From a bacterium (GTDB lineage: Bacteria > Actinomycetota > Acidimicrobiia > Spongiisociales > ZC4RG35), in assembly GCA_028824015.1 (NCBI GenBank), contig JAPPFC010000039.1:1-40662 (forward strand): 40,662 bases of DNA, written 5' to 3'. The notes under the pieces were generated by a model. It made no database searches. It had not been told where the DNA came from and saw only the letters and a list, made by a program, of their open reading frames with translations. The translations under genes were made by a program, and so were the position numbers. Shown piece by piece: positions 16,999-24,946 of the stretch (position 1 is its first letter; each line of letters starts with the position of its first letter).

Positions 16999-17817
16999 AT
17001 GGGTCGTTTAGCTAATTCCATTGCCCTTGCCAAGGCCTCCTGGGAAGTTCTCAAGGCCGACAAGGAACTGATGTTGCTCCCGGTCATCTCGATGGTCTCC
17101 ACCGTGATAGCGGTGGTTGTCTTCTTCGTGCCCCTCCTTGCCACCGACGCAGGCGGCGCAAGCCTGCTGGTGCTGGTGGCGCTCTACTTCGTGCTGGCCT
17201 ACATCACGATCTTCTTCAACGCGGCCCTGATCAGCGCCGCTCACGAACGCCTGGAGGGCGGCGATCCGACCGTCGGAAGCGCGCTTCGAGGCGCCGCATC
17301 CCGAGCGGGCCGGATCGTTCCCTGGGCCCTCATCTCGGCGGTGGTGTCGGTGATCCTAAAAGCGCTCGAGGAGCGGGCCGGTTTCCTGGGCTCGATCGTG
17401 ATCAGCTTGGTTGGCATGGCCTGGAACGTGGTCACCTTCCTAGTGCTGCCCATCATCGTGATCGAGGGAATGGGCGCAACAGGGTCCATAAAGCGATCTG
17501 TCAATCTGTTTCGCCAGACCTGGGGGGAGAACCTCGGCGCCCAGGTGGGACTGGGTCTCGTCGGGTTTCTGGCGGCGCTCCCCGGCATTGCGCTGATCCT
17601 GGCAGGACTGGGGGTCGGAGGCGCCGGTTTCCTGCCGTTGCTGGCCGTGGGAGTCATCTGGATGGTGCTGGTGGCCGTGGTCATGGCAGCGCTCTCGGGG
17701 ATATTCCAGACAGCTCTCTACCACTTCGCAGTGGGCGGAAGCGCACAGTCCGGGTATTTCGACAGCCAGATCCTCAACGACGCCTTCCGAACCCGGCGCC
17801 GCCGCTTCGGCCGATAA
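16999..17817 (+). CDS. DUF6159-type membrane protein
   Basis: A 272-aa multi-pass membrane protein. The opening MGRLANSIALAKASWEVLKADKEL followed by LLPVISMVSTVIAVVVFF is typical of the DUF6159 family. Further helices lie at about 50-75, 105-125, 130-155, 185-215 and 215-245, with a conserved-looking FFNAALISAAHERLEGGDPT loop and SVNLFRQTWGENLGAQ before the last helices. The C terminus is basic (RTRRRRFGR). Function unknown; the fold recalls glycerophosphodiesterase-type membrane domains. It diverges from amt across ~200 nt and converges with the glycosylase gene. Confidence 0.82.
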   Translation: MGRLANSIALAKASWEVLKADKELMLLPVISMVSTVIAVVVFFVPLLATDAGGASLLVLVALYFVLAYITIFFNAALISAAHERLEGGDPTVGSALRGAASRAGRIVPWALISAVVSVILKALEERAGFLGSIVISLVGMAWNVVTFLVLPIIVIEGMGATGSIKRSVNLFRQTWGENLGAQVGLGLVGFLAALPGIALILAGLGVGGAGFLPLLAVGVIWMVLVAVVMAALSGIFQTALYHFAVGGSAQSGYFDSQILNDAFRTRRRRFGR

Positions 17818-17831
17818 GACCCGGCGCCTCT

Positions 17832-18464
17832 CTATAGCACCCGGGGATTCATCCCCCGGGGCGACCGGTACCCCGTCCCGACGGCCACGAGTCGCCATGG
17901 ACGCTCGGTCGCCTTGCTGATCCCCACCCGGGGCGTCCTTATCGGCTCCGTCGGGCCCACTCCGCTCTCCTCCAGCCACACCTTCCTTCCCGCCGACAGC
18001 ACCAGCCCGTCGTGGCCGCCGTCCAAACCCAGAGCCTGGGTGAGCTTTCCCGGGCCGTCGCACAGGTGATCGTCCCGGCCCCGGCGGGCAATCATGGCTT
18101 CCACTCCCCGCTCCGGCATCCCGCCTCGCAGAAGCACCGCCTGGCCCTCCCCCTCCGGTCCGGTGACCACATTGGCGCACCAGTGGACTCCGTAGGAGCG
18201 GTACACGTAGAGGGTCCCCGCCTCCGAGAACATGGTCCGGTTCCTGCGTCTGGGCCCCGGAAAAGCGTGACTGGCAGGATCGTCCGCCCCACCGTACCCC
18301 TCCACTTCGCAGATCACCACCGAGGTCGTCACCCCCTCGATCCGGGTGACCACCCTCTTCCCCAACAGCCTTTCTGCCACGTCCAGCACCGGTCCGGCGA
18401 AGTCATCGAACACCATGGGCGAAGAATCTCCAGTCAGAGTCTCTGCATCCCTGGGGTCACCCAT
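17832..18464 (-). CDS. mpg: 3-methyladenine DNA glycosylase (AAG/MPG family)
   Basis: A 210-aa base-excision repair enzyme that flips out and removes alkylated purines such as 3-methyladenine and hypoxanthine. Family signatures are clear: ICEVEGYGGADDPASHAF (catalytic Glu and substrate pocket), RNRTMFSEAGTLYVYRSYGVHWCANVV, AVLLRGGMPE, and DGPGKLTQALGLD near the DNA-binding face. The length matches bacterial AAG proteins. It follows argF on the same strand with 73 nt between them and could be the last gene of the infC-pheT-argF transcript. In Mycobacterium the equivalent gene lies downstream of the pheST-arg region beside tyrS; here tyrS is elsewhere. Confidence 0.93.
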   Translation of the reverse strand: MGDPRDAETLTGDSSPMVFDDFAGPVLDVAERLLGKRVVTRIEGVTTSVVICEVEGYGGADDPASHAFPGPRRRNRTMFSEAGTLYVYRSYGVHWCANVVTGPEGEGQAVLLRGGMPERGVEAMIARRGRDDHLCDGPGKLTQALGLDGGHDGLVLSAGRKVWLEESGVGPTEPIRTPRVGISKATERPWRLVAVGTGYRSPRGMNPRVL

Positions 18465-18537
18465 CGTCCCTGCAAGTCATCCCCGGCTATCCGGCCGAAG
18501 CAGGCCAACCGGGTCTCCAATGGAACCAGGCCCAACC

Positions 18538-19431
18538 TCAGGCGGACAAGAGGTCCAGGAGCAACGCCGCGAAGGAATGCAAGCGGTTTTCGGCTTGGGC
18601 GAACACGACCGATTGAGCTGACTCCATCACCTCGGCGGTTACCTCCTCGCCCCGGTGAGCGGGGAGACAATGCATGAACACCGCATCGGGATGGGCCCGC
18701 TCCATCAACTCCGAGTCCACCGTGAACCCCTCGAAGGCCCTCAGGCGTTGGGCAGCCTCCTCCTCCTGTCCCATCGAGGTCCACACGTCGGTGTACACGG
18801 CGTTGGCGCCCTCCACCGCCTGGGCGGGATGATCGAAAATCGAGACCCTTCCCCACTCCCGCGCCCTGGAGACCACCCCTGCGTCGGGCCGGTATCCGGG
18901 CGGGCAACCCACCCGCACCTCCATCCCCGCCATGGTCCCGGCCAGCATCAGCGAATGGCAGACGTTGTTGCCGTCCCCCACATAGGCAAGAGATGAGCCT
19001 TCCAGGGAACGCTGCTCGGCGATGGTGACAATGTCGGCCACCGCCTGGCAGGGATGCTCCCAGTCCGACAGCAAGTTCACGACCGGGGCCTCCATGTGGT
19101 CGTCCAGTTCCTCCAGAAGGGAATGCTCGAAGACCCGCATGCCCAGAACATCCAGGTAACCGTCGAGAACCCGGGCCACGTCGGCAGGCTCTTCCCGGGT
19201 GCCCACTCCGGAGGTTTCCTGGTGGATGGGGATGGGATGAGCACCCAAGAGGGCTGTTGCAGCGGTGGAGGACACCCAGGTCCGCAGCGAGGGCTTCTCG
19301 AAGAACAGCCCCACGGACTTGCCTGCCAACACCCCCCGGTAACGGCCCGGATCCCGTTTGAGGTCCATGCTCGACTCCACCAGGCGCGCCAGACCCTCGG
19401 GCCCCACATCGGCCACCGACAGAAAACTCAC
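18538..19431 (-). CDS. argF: Ornithine carbamoyltransferase
   Basis: A 297-aa carbamoyltransferase making citrulline from ornithine and carbamoyl phosphate in arginine synthesis. Carbamoyl-phosphate loop FFEKPSLRTWVSS, DWEHPCQAVADI (HPxQ), VGDGNNVCHSL, ornithine loop DVWTSMGQEEE (SMG) and the HCLPAHRGEEV catalytic block are all present. In the first loop the usual S-T-R-T-R reads S-L-R-T-W; the phosphate-binding Ser, Arg and Thr remain but the last Arg is Trp. The HCLP and SMG motifs favour ornithine over acetyl- or succinyl-ornithine. GTG 19431 overlaps the pheT stop (GTGA). None of argC, argJ, argB or argD is next to it. Confidence 0.92.
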   Translation of the reverse strand: MSFLSVADVGPEGLARLVESSMDLKRDPGRYRGVLAGKSVGLFFEKPSLRTWVSSTAATALLGAHPIPIHQETSGVGTREEPADVARVLDGYLDVLGMRVFEHSLLEELDDHMEAPVVNLLSDWEHPCQAVADIVTIAEQRSLEGSSLAYVGDGNNVCHSLMLAGTMAGMEVRVGCPPGYRPDAGVVSRAREWGRVSIFDHPAQAVEGANAVYTDVWTSMGQEEEAAQRLRAFEGFTVDSELMERAHPDAVFMHCLPAHRGEEVTAEVMESAQSVVFAQAENRLHSFAALLLDLLSA

Positions 19432-21833
19432 AACTCCCCTCGCAACTGCGCTCCCACCGCCCGGGCCGCCTCGGCCATGGAACGCAACGCCTCGCCGGTC
19501 TCCTCACTGGAGAGGGTGCGGTCCGGCGCCCTCAGGGTGTAGTTGATGGCAAGGCTCTTCCGTCCCCGTCCCAGGGGTTCTCCTCGGAACTCGTCGAACA
19601 CCCGGGCGGACTCCAACAGGTCGCCGGCCGCCTCTCCGGTGGCCGAGAGCAGGTCGTCCGCCGCCAGGTCTTCGGGTGCTTCGAAGGCCATGTCGAAGGT
19701 GTAGGGAGGAAAGACGCTGGGCGCTCGAAACTGCCAGTGCCGCCTGTCGGCCACCAGTGGATCGAGATCGAGTTCCATCGCTATCACCCGCCCCGAGAGT
19801 TCCGCCCTCCGCACCACGGCGGGGTGGACCTCCCCCATGATCCCCACCGGTCTCCCATCCAACAGCAACCGGGCGGCGCGAGCCGGATGCCATCCCGCCG
19901 CTTCCACCGGTTCAAGCCGCCAACCTCCGAGGTCCATCTGGTGCGAGAGCGCCCGCCACACCGCAGCGACCGTGTAGAAGTCCACCGGACGGCGCGTGAC
20001 CCCGAGGCCCGATCCTCCCAGGCGCCCGGTGGCCAGGAGCCCCACCCGCTCCGGCTGGTCCGGCACCTTGGGCAGAACCTGATGGGGACGGTCCAGGAAA
20101 ACCCGCCCCAACTCGAAGACGGCCACCTCGTCCAGCCCGTGGGAATGGTTGTAGCGGGCCACCCGCAGGAGGCCCGGCAGGAGGGTGGTGCGCAGGATGG
20201 ACTCCTCGTCGCGCAGGGGGTTCTTCAGGTGGATCTGCAGAGCGCGCTCGTCCTCCTCGTCCCATCCCCAAATCTCGATCTCGGAAGCCCGCATGAAGCT
20301 CAGCGACACCGACTCGGAGAACCCGAGCCCGCAGAGGGCCTGGCGCAGCGTCCGGGTGCGGCGCTGGGAGACAGAGCGTCCCCCGCCCGGGCCGCGAGGC
20401 ACCCGTTCGGGAAAGTTGTTGTACCCCCACAGCCTGGCCAGTTCCTCCACCAGATCTATGGGCCTGGTCAGATCGGGTCGGAAGGTGGGAACCTCGACCC
20501 TGATCGGGTCCTCGCCGTCGGCTCCCAGATGCAGCCGGGACAACAGGTCGGTGACCCGGGGAGCATCGAACCCCGGACCGAGGATCCGCTCGGCCTCCCG
20601 CAGTTCGAAGTCGATGGTCACGGGCCGCAACCGGTCCTCCCTGGCTACCACATCGGTCACCTCGGCCAGGGCCTCCCCACCGGCCAGCCCCGAAACCAAC
20701 TCGGCGGCCCGGGCGGCCGCCACCGGGGGAAGCGCGGGGTCCACTCCCCGTTCGAAGCGGGCCGACGCCTCGGTGCGGAGCGCGTGACGCTTCGACATGT
20801 GCAGTACGGTGGGAGGGTCCCAGGAAGCGGCTTCTATAAGCACCTCGGTGGTGCTCGCGGTCACCTCGGAGGCGCCCCCGCCCATGGTGCCAGCCAGGGC
20901 CGACGCCCGCTGGCGGTCCGCCACCACCAGGTCGGAGGGAGTCAGATCTCTCACCACCCCGTCGAGGGTGGTGAGCCTCTCGCCCGGATACGCTCTCCTG
21001 ACCACTATCCCCTCCCCGCCCAGTTTCTCGAGATCGAAGGCGTGGATGGGCTGGCCCAACTCCAAGAGCACGTAATTGGTGATGTCCACCACATTGGAGA
21101 TGGGACGCTGTCCCGAAGCCCGGAGACGGGTTCGCATCCAAAACGGCGATTGGGACACCTGGCATCCCCGCACCTCCCGCGAAACGAAGCGATAGCACCC
21201 GCTGGGATCATCGACGGTGATGCCGATCCGGGGCCGGGCGTCCACCAGGGGAAAAGCGGGCTCGGGAGAGCGATAGTCGACCCGGTAGTAGGCGGCAAGT
21301 TCTCTTGCCACCCCCACATATGACATCACGTCGGGACGGTTGGGAGTGATGCTCAAGTCCAACACGGTGTCGGTGAGGGATTCGAAGCCGGCCAGGTCCT
21401 CTCCCGGGGGGATCCCCGAGTCGAACACCAGGATTCCCTCCGCGTCCTCACCCAAGCCGAGTTCTCTCTCCGAACAGATCATCCCGTTCGACTCCACCCC
21501 CCTTATGGAACGTCGGCCGATCTCGGTTCCCCCGCTCAGCGTGGCCCCGGGAAGGGCCCAGGCCACCGTGGCGCCCGCATCGAAATTCCAGGCCCCGCAC
21601 ACCACCGTCTGCGGCTCTCCCCCGGTCGTCACCCGGCAGACCCTGATCCGGTCGGCCCGGGGATGGGCTTCGACCTCCAGTACCCGGGCGGTCACCACGC
21701 GTCCGAAGTCGGGAGCGAGGCGCTCGGTTTCCTCCACCTCATGGCCGAGCGACTCCAAGACCTGCGCTATCTCCTCGGGTTGGGAGGGCTCCAGGTCGAT
21801 GTAATCGGCCAGCCAGTTGAGCGAGACTCTCAT
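19428..21833 (-). CDS. pheT: Phenylalanyl-tRNA synthetase beta subunit
   Basis: The 801-aa beta chain of the cytoplasmic (alpha-beta)2 PheRS. Domains in order: N-terminal MRVSLNWLADYIDL, the EMAP-type tRNA-binding OB fold (about 40-150, VLEVEAHPRADRIRVCRV), the B3/B4 editing domain (about 210-390, with SNVVDITNYVLLELGQPIHAFD and HMSKRHALRTEASARFERG), the B5 domain (about 400-475), a catalytic-like core (about 480-690), and the C-terminal ferredoxin-fold anticodon-binding domain (about 705-801, APSVFPPYTFDMAF, SLAINYTLRAPDRTL). The length is standard. ATGA overlap with pheS upstream and GTGA overlap with argF downstream imply tight co-translation. Confidence 0.97.
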   Translation of the reverse strand: MRVSLNWLADYIDLEPSQPEEIAQVLESLGHEVEETERLAPDFGRVVTARVLEVEAHPRADRIRVCRVTTGGEPQTVVCGAWNFDAGATVAWALPGATLSGGTEIGRRSIRGVESNGMICSERELGLGEDAEGILVFDSGIPPGEDLAGFESLTDTVLDLSITPNRPDVMSYVGVARELAAYYRVDYRSPEPAFPLVDARPRIGITVDDPSGCYRFVSREVRGCQVSQSPFWMRTRLRASGQRPISNVVDITNYVLLELGQPIHAFDLEKLGGEGIVVRRAYPGERLTTLDGVVRDLTPSDLVVADRQRASALAGTMGGGASEVTASTTEVLIEAASWDPPTVLHMSKRHALRTEASARFERGVDPALPPVAAARAAELVSGLAGGEALAEVTDVVAREDRLRPVTIDFELREAERILGPGFDAPRVTDLLSRLHLGADGEDPIRVEVPTFRPDLTRPIDLVEELARLWGYNNFPERVPRGPGGGRSVSQRRTRTLRQALCGLGFSESVSLSFMRASEIEIWGWDEEDERALQIHLKNPLRDEESILRTTLLPGLLRVARYNHSHGLDEVAVFELGRVFLDRPHQVLPKVPDQPERVGLLATGRLGGSGLGVTRRPVDFYTVAAVWRALSHQMDLGGWRLEPVEAAGWHPARAARLLLDGRPVGIMGEVHPAVVRRAELSGRVIAMELDLDPLVADRRHWQFRAPSVFPPYTFDMAFEAPEDLAADDLLSATGEAAGDLLESARVFDEFRGEPLGRGRKSLAINYTLRAPDRTLSSEETGEALRSMAEAARAVGAQLRGEL

Positions 21834-22867
21834 CGGAACTGGGAGAGCACGCGGAGATCGTTGTCGAAGAAGTGCCGCAAAGGCGAGACGCCGTGGCGCA
21901 CCTGGGCGATTCGCTCCACTCCCATGCCGAATGCGAAGCCGCTCACCTGAGACGGGTCATACCCCACCCACTCGAAGACGTTGGGATCGACCATCCCGCA
22001 ACCCAGAAGCTCGATCCACCCCACCCCTCCGCACACCCGGCACTGTCCACCTCCCTCACAGGAGAAACAGGAGGCGTGCATCTCCGCAGACGGCTCGGTG
22101 AAGGGAAAGAAGTTGGGCAGGAGACGGATACGGCGTTCAGAGCCGAAGAACTCCCGGGCGAAGTAGGCGAGAGTCCCGCGGAGGTCGGAGAAGGTGAGGT
22201 TCTCGTCCACCGCCAGCCCTTCAATTTGGTGAAAGACCGGCGAGTGGGTGGCGTCGGGGGTGTCGGCCCGGAAGACCTTGCCGGGCACCACCACGTAGAC
22301 GGGCGGGTCATGTTTTTCCATGTAACGAGCCTGCATGGGCGAGGTGTGGGTGCGCAGGAGGATCTCGTCGGCGGGGTCGCCCCAGTCCAGATAGAGGGTG
22401 TCCGACTCGAGGCGGCTGGGATGGGTGGGTGGAGTGTTGAGAGCGTCGAAGTTGTAGATACCCGACTCGGCCTCCGGGCCGCCCACGACGCGGTAGCCGA
22501 GTCCGATGAAGATGTCGCACACCTCCTCGATGGTCGAGGTGATCAGGTGGGTGTATCCCTCCTGGTACTCCAGGGCCGCCAGGCTCACATCCACCCGGTC
22601 GGAGGCCAGCATGAGGCGCTCGCTCTCGGTCTCGAGGCGGCGTCTCCGGGTCTCGATCAGGTTGCCGAGCGTCCGGCGCGCCTCCTGGATCGCCCTCCCG
22701 ACCGCGGGCCTCTCCTCGGGCGGAAGCCTTCCTATCCCCCTTTGCAACTCGGCCACCACCGAGCGCCTGCCCAAGAGTTCGGCCTCCGCCTCGGATAATT
22801 CATCGAGGGTGGACGTCCCCTTGACCAGGGTCGGAGCCTTTTCCAGCAGAGCGTCGAGACTTTCCAT
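21830..22867 (-). CDS. pheS: Phenylalanyl-tRNA synthetase alpha subunit
   Basis: The 345-aa catalytic alpha chain of PheRS (class II). An N-terminal coiled coil (about 1-85) binds tRNA. The class II core follows, with motif 2 in KVFRADTPDATHSPVFHQIEGLAVDE, then FFPFTEPSAEMHASC, and motif 3 in GFAFGMGVERIAQVRHGV. One inserted segment, CFSCEGGGQCRVCGG, holds four cysteines and could bind zinc; similar cysteine-containing inserts occur in some bacterial PheS. The start is 15 nt after the TrmH stop, and the stop overlaps the pheT start (ATGA). Confidence 0.97.
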   Translation of the reverse strand: MESLDALLEKAPTLVKGTSTLDELSEAEAELLGRRSVVAELQRGIGRLPPEERPAVGRAIQEARRTLGNLIETRRRRLETESERLMLASDRVDVSLAALEYQEGYTHLITSTIEEVCDIFIGLGYRVVGGPEAESGIYNFDALNTPPTHPSRLESDTLYLDWGDPADEILLRTHTSPMQARYMEKHDPPVYVVVPGKVFRADTPDATHSPVFHQIEGLAVDENLTFSDLRGTLAYFAREFFGSERRIRLLPNFFPFTEPSAEMHASCFSCEGGGQCRVCGGVGWIELLGCGMVDPNVFEWVGYDPSQVSGFAFGMGVERIAQVRHGVSPLRHFFDNDLRVLSQFR

Positions 22868-22882
22868 GCCAGCTTTAGGAGT

Positions 22883-23647
22883 TTAGGTTCGCGAAAACCG
22901 GTTTCCCGCACAAGCGCGCAGTTCCCAGAGCCGGTGGCAGATAATCGCACCGGCCGCGGCGGCGTTGAGGCTCTCGGTTCCGCCCGACATGGGGACCGTG
23001 CACCACAGATCGACCCGTTCGGCATGCCCGGGGGAAATCCCCCGGGATTCCTCGCCCACGATCAACCACCACTGCCGACTGTGATCCAGTAGAGGACCCA
23101 GGTGGGCAAGCGGGACTCCGCTCCGAGGAACTGCGGCCAACACCATCGCCTCGGGAGGAGGTTCCTCCACCTGCTCCATCGCCACCCGGAAGTGCCCCCC
23201 GGCGCCGGCGCGGAGCACCTTGGGCGCCCACGGGTCAACGGTGCCGGGGCCAGTGGCCACATCCCAACCGAAGGCGGCGGCGGTCCGGATCAGGGTTCCG
23301 GCGTTGCCCGGCTCCGAGACCATGATCCATAGCGTGTCCCCTCCTCCCGGCCGCTTCCGGGGTATGGACAGCACCGCCACCGGACCCCGGGGGGTCTTGG
23401 TGTCGGCGATACGGCCCAGGGCCTCGCGGCTTACCGCGGTCAGGGGTATCCCGCGCTGCTCACAGAGTCTTCGAGTCGCCGCGTCTTCCGGCAAGGCCAG
23501 GACCTCCAGCACCTCACCGTCGGACGCCAGGGCCTCCGACAGGAGATGCGGACCCTCGAGAAGGGTCCTGCCGGAAAGTCTGCGATGACGTGCCCGGTGC
23601 AGCCTGGCCAGTTCGGCGATCCGGGGGTTACGCCGGGAGAGAATCAA
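22883..23647 (-). CDS. TrmH/SpoU-family RNA 2'-O-methyltransferase
   Basis: A 254-aa SPOUT-class RNA methyltransferase, probably acting on rRNA (TsnR/RlmB-like). The N-terminal ~95 residues form a substrate-binding domain (GRTLLEGPHLLSEALA). The knotted C-terminal domain has motif 1 in SEPGNAGTLIRTAAAFG, motif 2 in WLIVGEESRGIS and motif 3 in VPMSGGTESLNAAAAGAI. It starts with TTG, which overlaps the rplT stop (TTGA), so translation depends on the ribosomal-protein operon. Its place between rplT and pheS matches the actinobacterial order infC-rpmI-rplT-tsnR-pheS. The exact target nucleotide is not predictable. Confidence 0.92.
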   Translation of the reverse strand: MILSRRNPRIAELARLHRARHRRLSGRTLLEGPHLLSEALASDGEVLEVLALPEDAATRRLCEQRGIPLTAVSREALGRIADTKTPRGPVAVLSIPRKRPGGGDTLWIMVSEPGNAGTLIRTAAAFGWDVATGPGTVDPWAPKVLRAGAGGHFRVAMEQVEEPPPEAMVLAAVPRSGVPLAHLGPLLDHSRQWWLIVGEESRGISPGHAERVDLWCTVPMSGGTESLNAAAAGAIICHRLWELRACAGNRFSRT

Positions 23648-23994
23648 CCCTCTTGGGCTATCTTCACCAATTGCGAGAAGGCTTCCGGGTCATTGACGGC
23701 CAGGTCGGCCAGCATCTTGCGGTTGATCTCCACCCCTGCCGAGTTGAGACCCGCAACAAACCGCGAGTAGCTCATCCCGTTCTGGCGGGCGGCGGCGTTG
23801 ATCCGGGTGATCCACAGCCTTCGAAAGTCTCCCTTCCGGGCGCGACGATGGCTGTAGGAGTCGGCCATGGCGTGCATGACCTGCTCGTTGGCGGCTCGGA
23901 ACGTGCGGCTCTTGGCTCCCCGGTAGCCCTTTGCCCGCGCCATGACCTTGCGGCGGGCGCGGCGGGCTGAAGGGGCGTTTCTTGCTCGTACCAT
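23644..23994 (-). CDS. rplT: 50S ribosomal protein L20
   Basis: The 116-aa L20, an early 23S rRNA-binding assembly protein. The basic N terminus (RRKVMARAKGYRGAKSRTFR), then VMHAMADSYSHRRARKGDFR, LWITRINAAARQNGMSYSRF and MLADLAVNDPEAFSQLV are diagnostic, and the length is standard. It lies 12 nt after rpmI in the infC-rpmI-rplT cluster and shares TTGA with trmH. In several bacteria L20 represses this operon; whether it does so here cannot be read directly. Confidence 0.97.
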   Translation of the reverse strand: MVRARNAPSARRARRKVMARAKGYRGAKSRTFRAANEQVMHAMADSYSHRRARKGDFRRLWITRINAAARQNGMSYSRFVAGLNSAGVEINRKMLADLAVNDPEAFSQLVKIAQEG

Positions 23995-24006
23995 GATCCG
24001 CTCTCC

Positions 24007-24201
24007 CTAGGTCTTGATCATGCGACGAACGATCCGATCGTCGCCCGGCGACAAACCATCCGTGCCGTCAAGCCGGCGAAACCGGTTCTTGCCCTTGGCC
24101 AGGCGGTAATGCCCCCTGCCGGCCTTGCGTCGCATCAGCTTCCCGGAGCCGGTGGTTTTTATTCTTTTGGTGAGGCCGCGATGGCTCTTCTGCTTCGGCA
24201 T
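24007..24201 (-). CDS. rpmI: 50S ribosomal protein L35
   Basis: The 64-aa L35: MPKQKSHRGLTKRIKTTGSG, then KLMRRKAGRGHYRLAKGKNRFRR split across the usual basic core. The length is as expected. A strong AGGAGG ribosome site precedes ATG 24201. It is the second gene of the infC-rpmI-rplT operon, 36 nt after infC. Confidence 0.97.
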   Translation of the reverse strand: MPKQKSHRGLTKRIKTTGSGKLMRRKAGRGHYRLAKGKNRFRRLDGTDGLSPGDDRIVRRMIKT

Positions 24202-24237
24202 AGGTCCTCCTCGATTGGATTTCTTACCAGAAGACGT

Positions 24238-24774
24238 CTATCTCTTCTGTCTCTGTCCGCCCGAGCCGTGATTCGCAGGCGCCAGCATCATGGTCATATT
24301 GCGGCCCTCCATCTTGGGCGCCTGTTCCATTACCCCTTCCTGGCTGACCGCATCGGCCAGCCTGTTGAGAAGCCTCTGGCCGTACTCGGGTCTTTCCCTC
24401 TCCCGGCCACGAAAACGAACGGTCAACTTCACTTTGTCTCCGCCGGAGAGGAAGGAGATGACCTTGCGGGTCTGCATGTCGAAATCGTGGTTTTCAATCC
24501 GGGGCCGAAGCCGCAACTCCTTGATGACGGTCCGTGACTGGCTCTTGCGAGCTGCTCTCTCCTTGATCGAACGCTCGTACTTGAATCGCCCGTAGTCCAT
24601 GAGCCGGCAGACGGGAGGATCGGCCATTGGCGCCACCTCCACCAGGTCCAGATCAAGCTGCTCAGCCAGCCACATCGCCTCCTCGAGTTTCTTGACGCCG
24701 ATCTGTGCTCCGTCCGGCGCCACCAAACGCACTACGGCGGCCCTGATTGTGTCATTTACTCGAAGTTCTGCGAT
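24238..24774 (-). CDS. infC: Translation initiation factor IF-3 (AUC start)
   Basis: IF-3 of about 178 aa, which binds 30S and checks start-codon pairing. The N domain begins ELRVNDTIRAAVVRLV and includes LVEVAPMADPPVCRLMDYGRFKYE (interdomain signature); the C domain includes ELRLRPRIENHDFDMQTRK and VRFRGRERERPE. The only upstream in-frame conventional start lies 96 nt earlier in sequence unlike IF-3. Instead, an AGGAGG (24786-24781) stands six nucleotides before ATC (24774-24772), giving I-A-E-L-R-V-N-D at the normal IF-3 N terminus. Rare AUU/AUC starts are known in infC of other bacteria, where they let IF-3 repress its own translation. Start inferred but well supported. Confidence 0.94.
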   Translation of the reverse strand: MAELRVNDTIRAAVVRLVAPDGAQIGVKKLEEAMWLAEQLDLDLVEVAPMADPPVCRLMDYGRFKYERSIKERAARKSQSRTVIKELRLRPRIENHDFDMQTRKVISFLSGGDKVKLTVRFRGRERERPEYGQRLLNRLADAVSQEGVMEQAPKMEGRNMTMMLAPANHGSGGQRQKR

Positions 24775-24935
24775 GGTTGTCCTCCTGTTTCCAAAGATGG
24801 CGACCAAGAAAAAACGAATCCGCTCCCGAAGAACCGCGGCGCACCCGAAGAGTGGCCGGGTGGGAAGCAAATCGGCTTCCGCTTCGTACTATGCAACTGG
24901 AACGGAGTATAACCCCCCTCCGGCCGCCCTCCCAA
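24775..24935 (-). promoter_or_regulatory. infC promoter and structured leader (possible attenuator)
   Basis: On the minus strand TTGGGA (24935-24930), 18 nt, and TATACT (24911-24906) form a good promoter with a predicted start near 24899, leaving a leader of about 125 nt. In it a perfect CACCCG/CGGGTG hairpin (24862-24842) is followed by a CCGC/GCGG stem capped by a C-UUCG-G loop (24839-24820), and six U residues soon after (24814-24809). That hairpin-plus-U-run would end transcription ahead of infC unless another structure forms. An attenuator is an inference from the layout. Confidence 0.5.
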
Positions 24936-24946
24936 GCCGATGTCGG

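Noticed and set aside
17840-17862. CCCGGGG/CCCCGGG hairpin as a terminator at the DUF6159/mpg junction
   Set aside because: It lies in the coding end of mpg, has no T-run, and GC palindromes are common in this composition.
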